Source: Cnuella takakiae (GTDB lineage Bacteria; Bacteroidota; Bacteroidia; Chitinophagales; Chitinophagaceae). Taken from it: a DNA stretch of 54,415 nt. Made by a program: the position numbers and the translations under genes. The first letter of the stretch is position 1, and each line of letters starts with the position of its first letter. The stretch covers positions 4,229,845 to 4,284,259 of the forward strand of contig NZ_MTFE01000010.1 of the NCBI RefSeq assembly GCF_001953305.1, read 5' to 3'. Below the pieces are notes generated by a model. That model was not told where the DNA came from. It ran no database searches and saw only the letters and a list, made by a program, of their open reading frames with translations. Of the stretch, positions 39,898-49,700 are shown one piece after another.

Positions 39898-42489
39898 ATG
39901 CGCAAACTGTTGGCCTTTGTGCTCTTGCTCTTGTTGGGATTGGAAGGTTTTGCCTCGCACATTGTAGGCGGCGAAATGATCTATCGATACAAAGGACCCG
40001 GCGCTGCTCCCAATACAAGCCAGTATACCATCACACTGCGTCTTTTCCGCGACGAGCTTTGTCCGCCACCCTGTGCGCCCATGCCTAACGAGGTTTTAAT
40101 CGGCATTTTTGATAATGATGAGGGTAGCCAGTACCTGGCTACCGAAGTACGCCGAACATCCGTGGACCGGGCCAATACGGGGCAGCCGCCACTTTGCGTG
40201 GTCAACCCGCCTACCCTTTTGTACAATATTGCCGAATACACCCAAACCTTCGAACTGCCCAACAATGCAAAAGGCTATACTGCAGCCTACCAAACCTGTT
40301 GCCGCGTAAGCCCGCTTACCAATGTTTTCAGCACAGGGGCACCCAATTCGGGCACAGGCTCTACCTACTCCTGCAACATACCGGGCTCCGATGCCATTGG
40401 CACCAAATTCAACAACAGCCCGGAGTTCACCAAGGCCGTTTCGCCTATTTGCGAGGGTAAGCCTTTTACCATGGACTTCAGTGTGCAGGATCCCGACGAA
40501 GGCGATTCCATCGTATATACTTTTTGCGAGGCCCACGATGGCGGCAGGGCGCTCAGTTCGGCTCCCATCAACCCCGATCCGCCGCCCTACAAATCCGTTC
40601 CCTATATCAGCGGGTTTTCGGCTGGCAGTCCCATGGGTTCCGCTGTCACCATCAACGAAAGTACAGGCATCATCACCGGCGTTGCGCCGCAGTTGGGCCG
40701 CTACGTAGTGTGCGTGTGCGCCTACGAATACCGTAATGGCCAACTCATTTCCATCCACCGCAAAGACTTTATCGTAAACGTTGCCAGTTGCGACTTTGCC
40801 GGCGCCCAGCTCGACCCCGAATACAACTTTTGCAACAGCCTGACGGTAGCTTTTCAAAACCTGAACAGCTCCACGCTCAACCAATCATTTTTCTGGGATT
40901 TTGGTGATGGACAAACCTCTACCGAAGCAGCACCCAGCCATACCTATAGCGACACCGGCACTTATGTGCTGAAACTGATGGTAAACAAAGGCCAGCCTTG
41001 CGTTGACTCCACACAGGCCATAGTGCGGGTTTATCCAACCATGTCGGCCGACTTTTCATTTGCCGGTGGCTGTGTAGGAAAGCCCACCCAGTTTACCGAC
41101 CGGTCGGTGACCACCCACGGCAGCATTGCCGCATGGCAGTGGAATTTTGGTGACACCACTTCCACTGATCCCAATCCAAGAATCACCTTCCGCAACATGG
41201 GTGCACGCAATGTGCAACTGATTGTAACCAACTCGAAAGGGTGCCAGGAAACCATTGTCAAAGCCATCGATATCACCAACAAACCCACCATGGACCTGCG
41301 CTTCCGCGACACCCTTATTTGCCGAAACGACCAGGTACAACTGGAAGCATTTGGCCTGGGCAAATTCAGCTGGACGCCCAACATTAATATATCAGGTGCC
41401 AATACCGCCACGCCCATTGTAAGCCCTGCCAGTACAACCACCTATACCGTTCTACTGGATATTGATGGTTGTATCAACACCGATTCCGTAAAGATCAGGG
41501 TTACCGATGGCGTTACCGTCAGTGCCATGGCCGATACCCTTATCTGCGCTACCGACAGCATCCGGTTGATGGCCACCACCAATGGGTTAAAATACCAGTG
41601 GTCGCCGGCACCCAGCCTCAGTGCCTCCGACATACTGATGCCCAATGCCGCTCCCACTGAAAATACCACTTACCGCATCACCGCATCTGTTGGCAGTTGC
41701 AGCGCCTTTGATGAAGTAGAGGTTCGGGTTGCGCCTTATCCCCTTGTATCCGCAGGCCGCGATACGCTGATTTGCTATGGAACAGAAGCGCAGCTAAACG
41801 GCAGCACAAACGCCAGCCGGTATTCCTGGACCCCTGTTGCCCCTGCACAGGCCGGCAATCTTAACCCAAGGGTGCGTCCTTTTTCAAGCCAGCAGTACAT
41901 CCTTACGGGCAGCAATGCTATAGGCTGCACTAAAGGTGTAAGAGATACGGTGTCGGTGGTAGTGCTCCCGCCTGTAGAAGCATTTGCAGGCAATGATACC
42001 GCGGTGGTAGTAGGACAAAACCTGCAACTACAGGCCACTGGTGGTATCACCTACCAGTGGCAGCCGGCTACGGGTTTGAGCAATGCGAATATCGCCAACC
42101 CGATTGTACAATTTGCTGCGCCTACAGACAGCATCAGGTATACCGTGCTGGTGGCAAATGAGGCGGGTTGTATCGATTCAGCCAGTATGATGGTTCGGGT
42201 ATTCCGTGCCGACCTGCGCTTTTTTGTCCCCACCGCTTTTACCCCCAATGGCGACGGGCTCAACGACCTGTTCAGGATCACACCTGCAGGTATAGCCAAT
42301 GTTACCGCACTGCGGGTATTCAACCGTTGGGGCCAGCTGGTATTTCAAACCAGTGATGTGCGGAAAGGATGGGATGGCCGCATCAACGGCGAACTGCAAA
42401 AAACAGGCACCTATGTATGGACGGTGCAGGGTGTGGATTATACCGGTAAACAGTTTGCAGAAAAAGGTACGATTACGTTGATCAGGTAG
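39898..42489 (+). CDS. Large PKD/Ig-like surface protein with T9SS C-terminal sorting domain
   Basis: The 863-residue exported protein has a signal peptide (MRKLLAFVLLLLLGLEGFAS) and then the HIVGGEMIYRYKG N-terminal domain found in many gliding-motility-associated proteins. Two PKD domains follow at about 305-465 (FFWDFGDGQTSTEAAPSHTY; WQWNFGDTTSTDPN), then Ig-like repeats (ITYQWQPATGLSNANIANP). The C-terminal type B sorting domain reads VPTAFTPNGDGLNDLFRI, LRVFNRWGQLVFQ, GWDGRINGELQKTGTYVW and ends ITLIR. It should be exported by the type IX system, whose translocon sprA is 1.2 kb further on. Likely role: adhesin or surface structural protein. Confidence 0.92.
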   Translation: MRKLLAFVLLLLLGLEGFASHIVGGEMIYRYKGPGAAPNTSQYTITLRLFRDELCPPPCAPMPNEVLIGIFDNDEGSQYLATEVRRTSVDRANTGQPPLCVVNPPTLLYNIAEYTQTFELPNNAKGYTAAYQTCCRVSPLTNVFSTGAPNSGTGSTYSCNIPGSDAIGTKFNNSPEFTKAVSPICEGKPFTMDFSVQDPDEGDSIVYTFCEAHDGGRALSSAPINPDPPPYKSVPYISGFSAGSPMGSAVTINESTGIITGVAPQLGRYVVCVCAYEYRNGQLISIHRKDFIVNVASCDFAGAQLDPEYNFCNSLTVAFQNLNSSTLNQSFFWDFGDGQTSTEAAPSHTYSDTGTYVLKLMVNKGQPCVDSTQAIVRVYPTMSADFSFAGGCVGKPTQFTDRSVTTHGSIAAWQWNFGDTTSTDPNPRITFRNMGARNVQLIVTNSKGCQETIVKAIDITNKPTMDLRFRDTLICRNDQVQLEAFGLGKFSWTPNINISGANTATPIVSPASTTTYTVLLDIDGCINTDSVKIRVTDGVTVSAMADTLICATDSIRLMATTNGLKYQWSPAPSLSASDILMPNAAPTENTTYRITASVGSCSAFDEVEVRVAPYPLVSAGRDTLICYGTEAQLNGSTNASRYSWTPVAPAQAGNLNPRVRPFSSQQYILTGSNAIGCTKGVRDTVSVVVLPPVEAFAGNDTAVVVGQNLQLQATGGITYQWQPATGLSNANIANPIVQFAAPTDSIRYTVLVANEAGCIDSASMMVRVFRADLRFFVPTAFTPNGDGLNDLFRITPAGIANVTALRVFNRWGQLVFQTSDVRKGWDGRINGELQKTGTYVWTVQGVDYTGKQFAEKGTITLIR

Positions 42490-42725
42490 TTAGAGAGCTA
42501 TTAGCTTTTAGCTGCTAGCTGGTTACTTAGGTAAAAAGCAACATAAGGTTTCCGCACCTTTTTACACATTCAATAAAATTCCTACAATAAAAAACACCGG
42601 CATGCCTGGTGTTTTTTATTGTAGGAATGGTCTAAAAAATGAGAAACAAATTATGTATATCCAGCTGTCAAAAGCTTGCAGCTTGCAGCTATAGGCTTGC
42701 AGCTATCACCTTGCGGCTCCTCCCT
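42490..42725. repeat. AGCT-rich low-complexity arms around a long terminator hairpin
   Basis: Between the convergent PKD and SDR genes, AGCT-rich tracts lie at 42493-42525 (AGCTATTAGCTTTTAGCTGC) and 42661-42715 (AGCTTGCAGCTTGCAGCT). They flank a perfect palindrome at 42578-42628 (ATTCCTACAATAAAAAACAC and its inverse) that should terminate both genes. Confidence 0.7.
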
Positions 42726-43484
42726 TTATCCCTTAAAAAAATGGCTCGCATTGGCCTGTGCCGTGCAGGTTACCACCAGGTCGTTGATACACACATGTGC
42801 GGGCAGGGTGGCAGTATAGTAAATAATTTCAGCAATGTCTTCGCCCACCAGCGGCTCGTACCCATCATATACTTTACCGGCAGCTTCTGCATCACCTTTA
42901 AACCGCACAAGCGAAAACTCCGTTTCGGCAGCACCTGGATGAATAGCTGTAACCTTGATTTTATGCCGTAGCAAATCGATGCGCATACCACGGGAAAGAG
43001 CGTCTACGGCATACTTGCTGGCGCAATAGGCATTACCCCTTTCGTATACTTCCTTTCCGGCAATAGAACCCAGGTTGATGATGTGACCGCCGCCCTGTTT
43101 TACCATGTAGGGCACAACCGCTTTGGATACATACAACAGCCCTTTCACATTGGTATCGATCATGGTATCCCAGTCATCCAGCGAAGCTTCATCGAAGAGG
43201 TCGCGGCCAAGGGCCAGGCCGGCATTGTTGATCAGGAAATCGATCTGCTGCCATGCTTCGGGCAGGTTTTCGATAGCCTCGGTAGCGGTGGCACGGTCGC
43301 GTACATCAAAGGGCAGCAGGAGGCTTTCCGTTCCGTACTGGTCTTGCAGTTCTTTTTGCAATTGCTCCAGCCTTTCTACCCTGCGGCCGTTAAGGATGAG
43401 GCGGTAATTATTGGCGGCAAATTTCCGGGCACAGGCTTCGCCAAAACCTGCAGTGGCTCCGGTGATGAATACAGTTTTTTTCAC
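42726..43484 (-). CDS. Short-chain dehydrogenase/reductase (YdfG-like)
   Basis: The 252-residue classical SDR has the cofactor motif TGATAGFG (residues 9-16) with R34/R35 favouring NADP, and NNAG (86-89). The catalytic set is S140, Y153 and K157 (YCASK), with HPGAAETEF after it. It most resembles the 3-hydroxy-acid dehydrogenase YdfG type acting on serine, allo-threonine or malonic semialdehyde reduction; the substrate remains uncertain. The start codon is GTG at 43482-43484, directly preceded by a TACATTTG promoter element ending 4 bases upstream. It is transcribed toward the PKD gene. Confidence 0.92.
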   Translation of the reverse strand: MKKTVFITGATAGFGEACARKFAANNYRLILNGRRVERLEQLQKELQDQYGTESLLLPFDVRDRATATEAIENLPEAWQQIDFLINNAGLALGRDLFDEASLDDWDTMIDTNVKGLLYVSKAVVPYMVKQGGGHIINLGSIAGKEVYERGNAYCASKYAVDALSRGMRIDLLRHKIKVTAIHPGAAETEFSLVRFKGDAEAAGKVYDGYEPLVGEDIAEIIYYTATLPAHVCINDLVVTCTAQANASHFFKG

Positions 43485-43488
43485 TGGG

Positions 43489-43496
43489 CAAATGTA
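43489..43496 (-). promoter_or_regulatory. TAnnTTTG promoter element of the SDR gene
   Basis: TACATTTG on the minus strand ends 4 bases before the GTG start. Same short spacing as at folD and guaB, so the mRNA would be leaderless. Confidence 0.55.
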
Positions 43497-43497
43497 A

Positions 43498-43744
43498 GGT
43501 TTGGAGTTAAGGGTTTGGGGTTTGGAGTTTGGGGTTAGGAGTTTGGAGTTCAGGGGGAAGTTTTTGGTTTTTTGTTTTTGGTTTTTTGTTGGAGAGAGCT
43601 AGCTCCTATATCAATAATCTATAAAAGCATTGGTTTAAAACAAACGGCGTGCACCTGCCTGGTACACGCCGTTTGTTTTAAACCAACTAAAAACCAAAAA
43701 CTAAAAACACCCAACACCAAACTCCTAAACCTAAACTCCAAACC
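43498..43744. repeat. G-rich/C-rich inverted-arm element (GTTTGGAGTT family) between SDR and sprA
   Basis: The left arm (43498-43594) is built of GGTTTGGAGTT, GTTTGGGG and GTTTTTGGTTTTTTG units. The right arm (43681-43744) consists of the inverse units and ends AACTCCAAACC. Terminal 11 bases are perfect inverts. The right arm ends 2 bases before the sprA stop codon. Confidence 0.8.
43632..43684. terminator. Long-hairpin terminator downstream of sprA
   Basis: GGTTTAAAACAAACGGCGTG (43632-43651) pairs with its inverse ending at 43684. One mismatch lies near a 5-base loop. It sits at the centre of the G/C-rich inverted-arm element. Confidence 0.8.
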
Positions 43745-43746
43745 GT

Positions 43747-46700
43747 TTATTGCGCCAACGAAATACGCACCTGCGCACCCGCCCTTGTAGTGGTAATGGG
43801 CGCAGAAGTAGCAATCTTGGGAATGCTGCGGTTCTGCTCGAAGAAAAGGCGGAAGTTGATGCGGTTGTTGATCACGTAATCGATGGCAGGCGCAATACGC
43901 ACCACCTTTTGGCCTGCAGTACCAAAAGCGGTATTCTGGTCGAGGCGGCTGTTGGCAGTGGCATCATCCCGCAGGCTGAAGTCGAAGCGGAAGGTAACAT
44001 CGTTGTTGAGGGTTCGTTCCTTTTTGCCAATCTTCAGGTTCTGCAGGAAAGGCACACCGCGGCGGCGCCAGTTTAATCCCAGCGTGTATTCGGTGCTCCG
44101 GTTTTCGGCCAGCTGGTAATCTACCAGGCTCAGGCTCAGCTGCCTGCTCTTGCGGTATTCGAAGCGGGTGCTCAGCTGGTTGGTAAAGGTCATATCCAAC
44201 TCGATGAGCGGATTGAACTGCTCCGAAATGGTGATGTTGGGCACCAGGAAATAAGGCACATAGTTACCTGTGAGCGTATCGCGGAAATAGGGCATCCCGA
44301 TGCGCAAAGGATCCTGGAAGAGCAGGGCCGTATTGAACGAGTTCATGCTCAGCGTGCTGCTATAACCATGACGGATGCTGAAGTTGGTAAATATCTTTTC
44401 CATACCCGGTATCCGCGACAGGCCATTATAGGTCACGTTCCAGTTGGGCCGCGGCAGGAATCCTTTGAACGGGTTGCTGCGGAGGCTGGGGTTCGAATTG
44501 GCTACCAGCTTCACACTCGAGGGGTCCTTCTTGGTATAAGCTGCAATGAAAGATGGAATTAACACATCCTGCGCATAGCGGCCATAGCCTTCCACATAAC
44601 CATCCGTCCCCGGGGTATTGCCAGCATAATCGTTCAATTTGCCCAGCCTATCCGACAGCACCGTGCGGTTGGCTTCAAACTGGCGGAAGGTTTCCGACAC
44701 TTCGTTGGGATTGAACTTGGTGAACATGGTCTGGTAAGAAATGTAGCTAACGCTGAACGATCCCATTGCATAAGGGTTGTAGCGGCGCAGCATATCGGTA
44801 CCGCTGGTATCCTTGTACAATTCGGAGTACTGCTTTTCGTAGGTCTTGTCAATATTCACGTCGATGTTCAGGTCGCGGATGGGACTGAGCTGCGCCGTGA
44901 TATTGAGCTTCTGGCTGTATCGCTGTTGGATCAAGGCATTGAACAGGGCACTGCGCGTAAGCAGGCCTTGCTGACCAAAGCGGTTGATATCCGAAGTATC
45001 GGGCTGGTAGCCCATGATGTACTTCCAATTCGGATTTTGGCTGCGCAGGTTCATGCCCAGGAACTGGGTGCTGTCGAGGTAGCCAGGCAGCAGGGTACCG
45101 AGGTCTTCGGTGTACTGCACCCCTACCCTTTTCAGCGAAGTGGCCAATTGCAACAAAGCCTTAGGCAATGCACCCAGTTGGGCGGGCTCACCGGGCTGGC
45201 GCTGCTTTTTCACTTTCGTTGTATCGCCGGGCTGCTGCGGCTGTTGCTGCTGCGCGCCTCCACCTGCATTGGCATTTGCCAGTAGCCGCCATTTGTTATA
45301 CAACTGGTCGAAGTTGAACTCACCGGTAAGGTTGCGGGTCTGGCCGTTGGTGAGCGTGTTACCCAGCTCGCGGGCCAGCAAGGAGGCCGCCACCCAATCG
45401 TACCGTGCCGTGAAGTTTGCCCGCACCGATGTCCAGTCCAGCAGGGGCAGCTTGGCCGTTGGCAGGGTATACGACAGCGTAATATCATGGTGATAGCGCG
45501 TGGTTCGACCACCATTCAGCAGGTTGGTCCGAATAGAGTCCTTCTCTCCTTTTGTATCCAGGCGGCCTGCGGGTTCATCCACACGGCCGTTGTTTACCGC
45601 GTTAAAGTCCAGCGTCAGCGAACGGGTAAGATCCCAGCGCATGGTATAGTAGCGGTCGAAGTAGAAGAACTTGTTATAGGTCTCCGGGACCTTGTAGGGA
45701 CCGCCACCCACATTGCGGCTTTGCAGGGCACCAAACTGGCGGAACAGGTCGGCCTTTAAGGAAATGAGCGAAGGCTTATAGTTGAAATTAAAATCACGGA
45801 TCAGGGCCAGCCAGGGCGATTGCGATTTTACCAACCTTTTCAAGGGCTCCACAAACTTAGGCTGCGGTGCAAAATTGTACCCCAAGGCGGCCCTTGTGCT
45901 GGTGAGCTCATCGCGTTCGATGATGGGGTTGGTACGCACCTGCTGGGTCATGCTATAGTTCAGGTCCAGGTTGGAAATATCCCAGGGCTGTGCCGGCTTA
46001 TTATTGGTCTTGATCTTTTTTACATTGGTAAAATTCACCGTCTTGATGGTGAGCTCGTCCACCGCGTTCAGGCGGATGGAGTCGCGGTCTTTGGCAGCAG
46101 CGGCGGCCAGCTTGGCATCCAATTCGATGTCGAGGTCGTACGGATCGTACTCCGGCGTGCTGGTAGTTTTACTCACTCCCGCGTATACCGGCACCTGCAG
46201 TCCCGCCTGCTTGGGCAGCAGTTTGCCCAAGTCCAGGTTGGCACTGATATCATACTGGGTGAGGTCTTCGCGGCTGCGTTCGTTTACCCTTTGCTCCAGG
46301 GTACCAAAGCCCCGGCTGCGCTTGCTGCCGGCAAAGGTCACATTACCCAGGTCGGCCAGGCGCAGGTCCACCCGCCCGATGGCCGCATACCCGCCCTTTT
46401 CATCCAGTCGCGAGAGGCGCAATTCGTTGAACCACACTTCGGTATTCACCTTTTGGGCACGGGCATTTTGCACCGCCAGCAGCATACCCCGCACTTCTCC
46501 CAGGTTGGGATTACCCAAAATGGAAATCTGCTTTCCTTCAATAAGTTCACTATAATATACCGATGGCTGGGCACCGCTGGAGTTGCGGCGCAGCTTGACA
46601 TCGGTCAAAAGGTTCATGTCGAAATCAAAGTAGTTTGCCGCAGGCCAGATATCGGCGGAGTCGATGGCACCCCAAGGCGTCATCTTCAGCGGAATCTTGA

Positions 46701-49700
46701 TTTCATAATAGTTGGAAACAAAGTCGTTACCCAAACGCATGATGCCATACACTTCACCATCCTTTATATCGGTAGGCGTGGTCACCGATTCGGCGTGTAC
46801 AAACATCTGCATGCGGCCATACTGGCGCAGGTCGAGGTTGAGGGTTTTGAACACCCCACGCGACTGCTTCGATTCCAAGTTGGCCACCTTGAGGCTCAGC
46901 GACTGCTCGTTCAACAGCAGTTGGATATTGTTATTCGAAATCTGCTGCTGGCGCTCGATGCCGGGCGGTTGTACATATTTAACCGGCTGGCGTTGGTCGT
47001 TTTCTTCCAGGTTCACCGCCAGTATCTCGGTAATGGTAGGATCGTTGGTGGGCAGGGGCTTGTAGTTGCCGGTAGTATCGGTTTCGTAGGCAAACTTGCG
47101 CCACTGGTTGCGCACCAGTTCCAGTTTACCAAAACGCAGCACCGCGGTATCCTCGAAATTGGTGAGGAACATCCGGATAAAACGCACCGACTTGAAATCG
47201 GGGATATTGCCCACCTTGGCATCGTAGTTCTGCACGGGAATGCGGAAGAGGTACCAGGTTTCATCGCGGCGGCTGCCATCGGCGAGGTCAACGGTTACCG
47301 TACGCTTATCGGTAATCAGTCGGTTGGTGAGCGGATCCATGTTGGGACGCAGGTCAACACGGTACTGGAAATACTCCTCTGTTTCGTTGAGGGTATTGTC
47401 GCGGTTCAGTTCTTCCTGGTCGGGGTAAAGCGTAAAGGCCGAAGTAAACTGGTCGGTATTGTTGGCCACCGGCGAGTTGCCGTGCGGGTTGTTGATGTTC
47501 TTATAACGGGCCAGGATGCCTGCTCCGGTCTTATCAAACTCACCGTTTCTGTATCCAATAAAATTATCATTAGAAGGATCGGTAGCAGCACTTTGGTAAA
47601 ATTCCGATCCCGCACCAAAGTTGCGCTGGATGTCCGCCAGGTATGGGGCAAACTTCCGCACTTCAGCAGTATCGGTCAAACCATCAAAGCCAACGTCCTG
47701 CGAGGAGCGGTCGGCAGGGTCGTTACTAAATGCATTGGTTACCTGTACCGGGTTGCTGGGTACCACGCCCCACACCGAAGGATCGATGGGCAGTGAAGGA
47801 CTGCTGGGTGCAGGCAGGCCATTTTCGTACAGGCGCTTGCCGTCTTTCACTACGTCTTCCGACACATTACCCAGGTTGAAATACAGCTCACCACCGCGGC
47901 TGCCCGGCTTATTGATAAAGGGGTCCTGCAGCCAGAACTCGATGAACTCAATATTGCTGGTTTCAAAATCGGTCTGGTCGATGCCGCGCATGATACCGCC
48001 CCAAGCCCTGCGGGGGTTTACCAGCTGACCCTTACTATTAACGGCGCTGGGCAGCGCGTTGAAGTTGTAAGGCCCTTTTTCGTTGGGGTAATAGGCCATG
48101 TCAAACGTAGTGAGCAGGGCTTGTCCCAGGTCGTTGGTGCGCTTGGGGAAAATCTCGCGTTGGAACACCTGGCGGGTTTGCGGCTTTGACAGTTCGGCAC
48201 GGTTGCTCGCCAGCGGGTTGTTGGGGTTGTTTCGTTCCTGTAGTTGCGGCTCAATATTATACCAGGCCAGCTTGCCCCGGTTGTACCCGCTTTGGAGGTT
48301 GTTGTTCAGGTCGGCTTCGGGGAAAAGCACCTGCCCGTTGGCATCCACGGCCCCCTTGGGCACCGAAGCCAGCGTCCAGCTCACCAGCGGGAAACGCAGG
48401 TCGATGGAAGAACGGGTACCTTCAAAATCATCTATATATATAACACCGGTATTGCCCTTGCCAATTTGTGGCGCATGTCCAGGCTTGAGCATGGCAGCTT
48501 CGCCATAGGCGGTGATATTGGAGACGGCATTGGTTTGGTAAAACGGCAGCTTGTCCAATAGGCGCGTCAGGCGGGGAATGTCTCTGCGGTAGTCGAAGTC
48601 CACGCCATACATGGTATTGCGGATGGGATCATCGCCATAGCTCTGCTTGGTAAAAAACGGCCTTTCGCCCAGGCGCACCATGGTAGCACCTACCGTCAGG
48701 TTCCTGTTCCACAGGTAGTCGGCGCGAAAAGCCATATAGTTCCGCATCTGCATGCCGAAAGTCGCGTTGTTCTCGTACTGGATTTGTACCGGCAGGCCTG
48801 CACTAACAATGGCAGGGTTGATCACCCGAAGGGTACCCAGGTCGTAGTTGATCTCGTAGTCGATATTTTCTTTCAGGATCTGTCCGCCGGCGGTAACGCT
48901 TACCGAACCCCGGGGAATATTGAAGCCCAGCTGGTAATCGGTATTGTTGGCCGAGCGGCTGCGGCCCGAAATCTCAAAGCGGTTCAGGTTGGCATAGGTC
49001 TGCGCAATGGCCTTGATGGTATCGTAAAGCGGATAGAACAGGTACTGCGAAGAAGTGGCACTATCGGGATACACATATTGCAGGTCGCGGCCGAAAGGCT
49101 CCAGCAGCGGGAAAATGATCCGGCTTTGGTTGGACAGTACCGTATAGCCTTCCAGGTAGTCGAACAAACCATCCGGCTGGGGGTCGTTCTGGTTGTTGAG
49201 GCGGTCGAGGTTTTGCAGGGTGATTATGGGTACACCTTTATATTCCTGCTTTACGCTTTCCTCGGGCAGGTAGCGCTTTTCGCCTTTGCTGGGCTCTTCG
49301 TAGGTAACATTCAACTGGAAATCCTGGCGCTCCAGCTGGCCATAGCCTACGCTGTACACGTTCTTCATCATCAGGTCCCAGATGGGCAGGTTAGGGCGTT
49401 GCGAAGTAGCCTTGAGCAATTTCAGGAATAGGATATTCTGGGTATTGCCGGTGCTGTCGGGCGGCACGTCCTGCGAAAATTCACCCACCTGGTACACCTG
49501 ACCGTTATAAGTATACTGGTATGCCACACCCAGCACTTCATCGGGCTGAAGCGGCTGGTTCAGCGACAGGAAACCAATCTGGGGATTATAATAGAAGTCG
49601 GTAGGCTGCAGCTTGCGGGCAAAGGTTTTTTCAAATTCCTGCACAGGCTGCATACCCAGGCCGGTCAGCACGCTTTGGATTTGCGTAGCGTTCCGGGCAC

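Noticed and set aside
45820-47796. 658-codon open frame on the plus strand opposite sprA
   Set aside because: It lies wholly antisense to the conserved SprA frame, has no recognisable domain, and is explained by codon bias in a GC-moderate gene.
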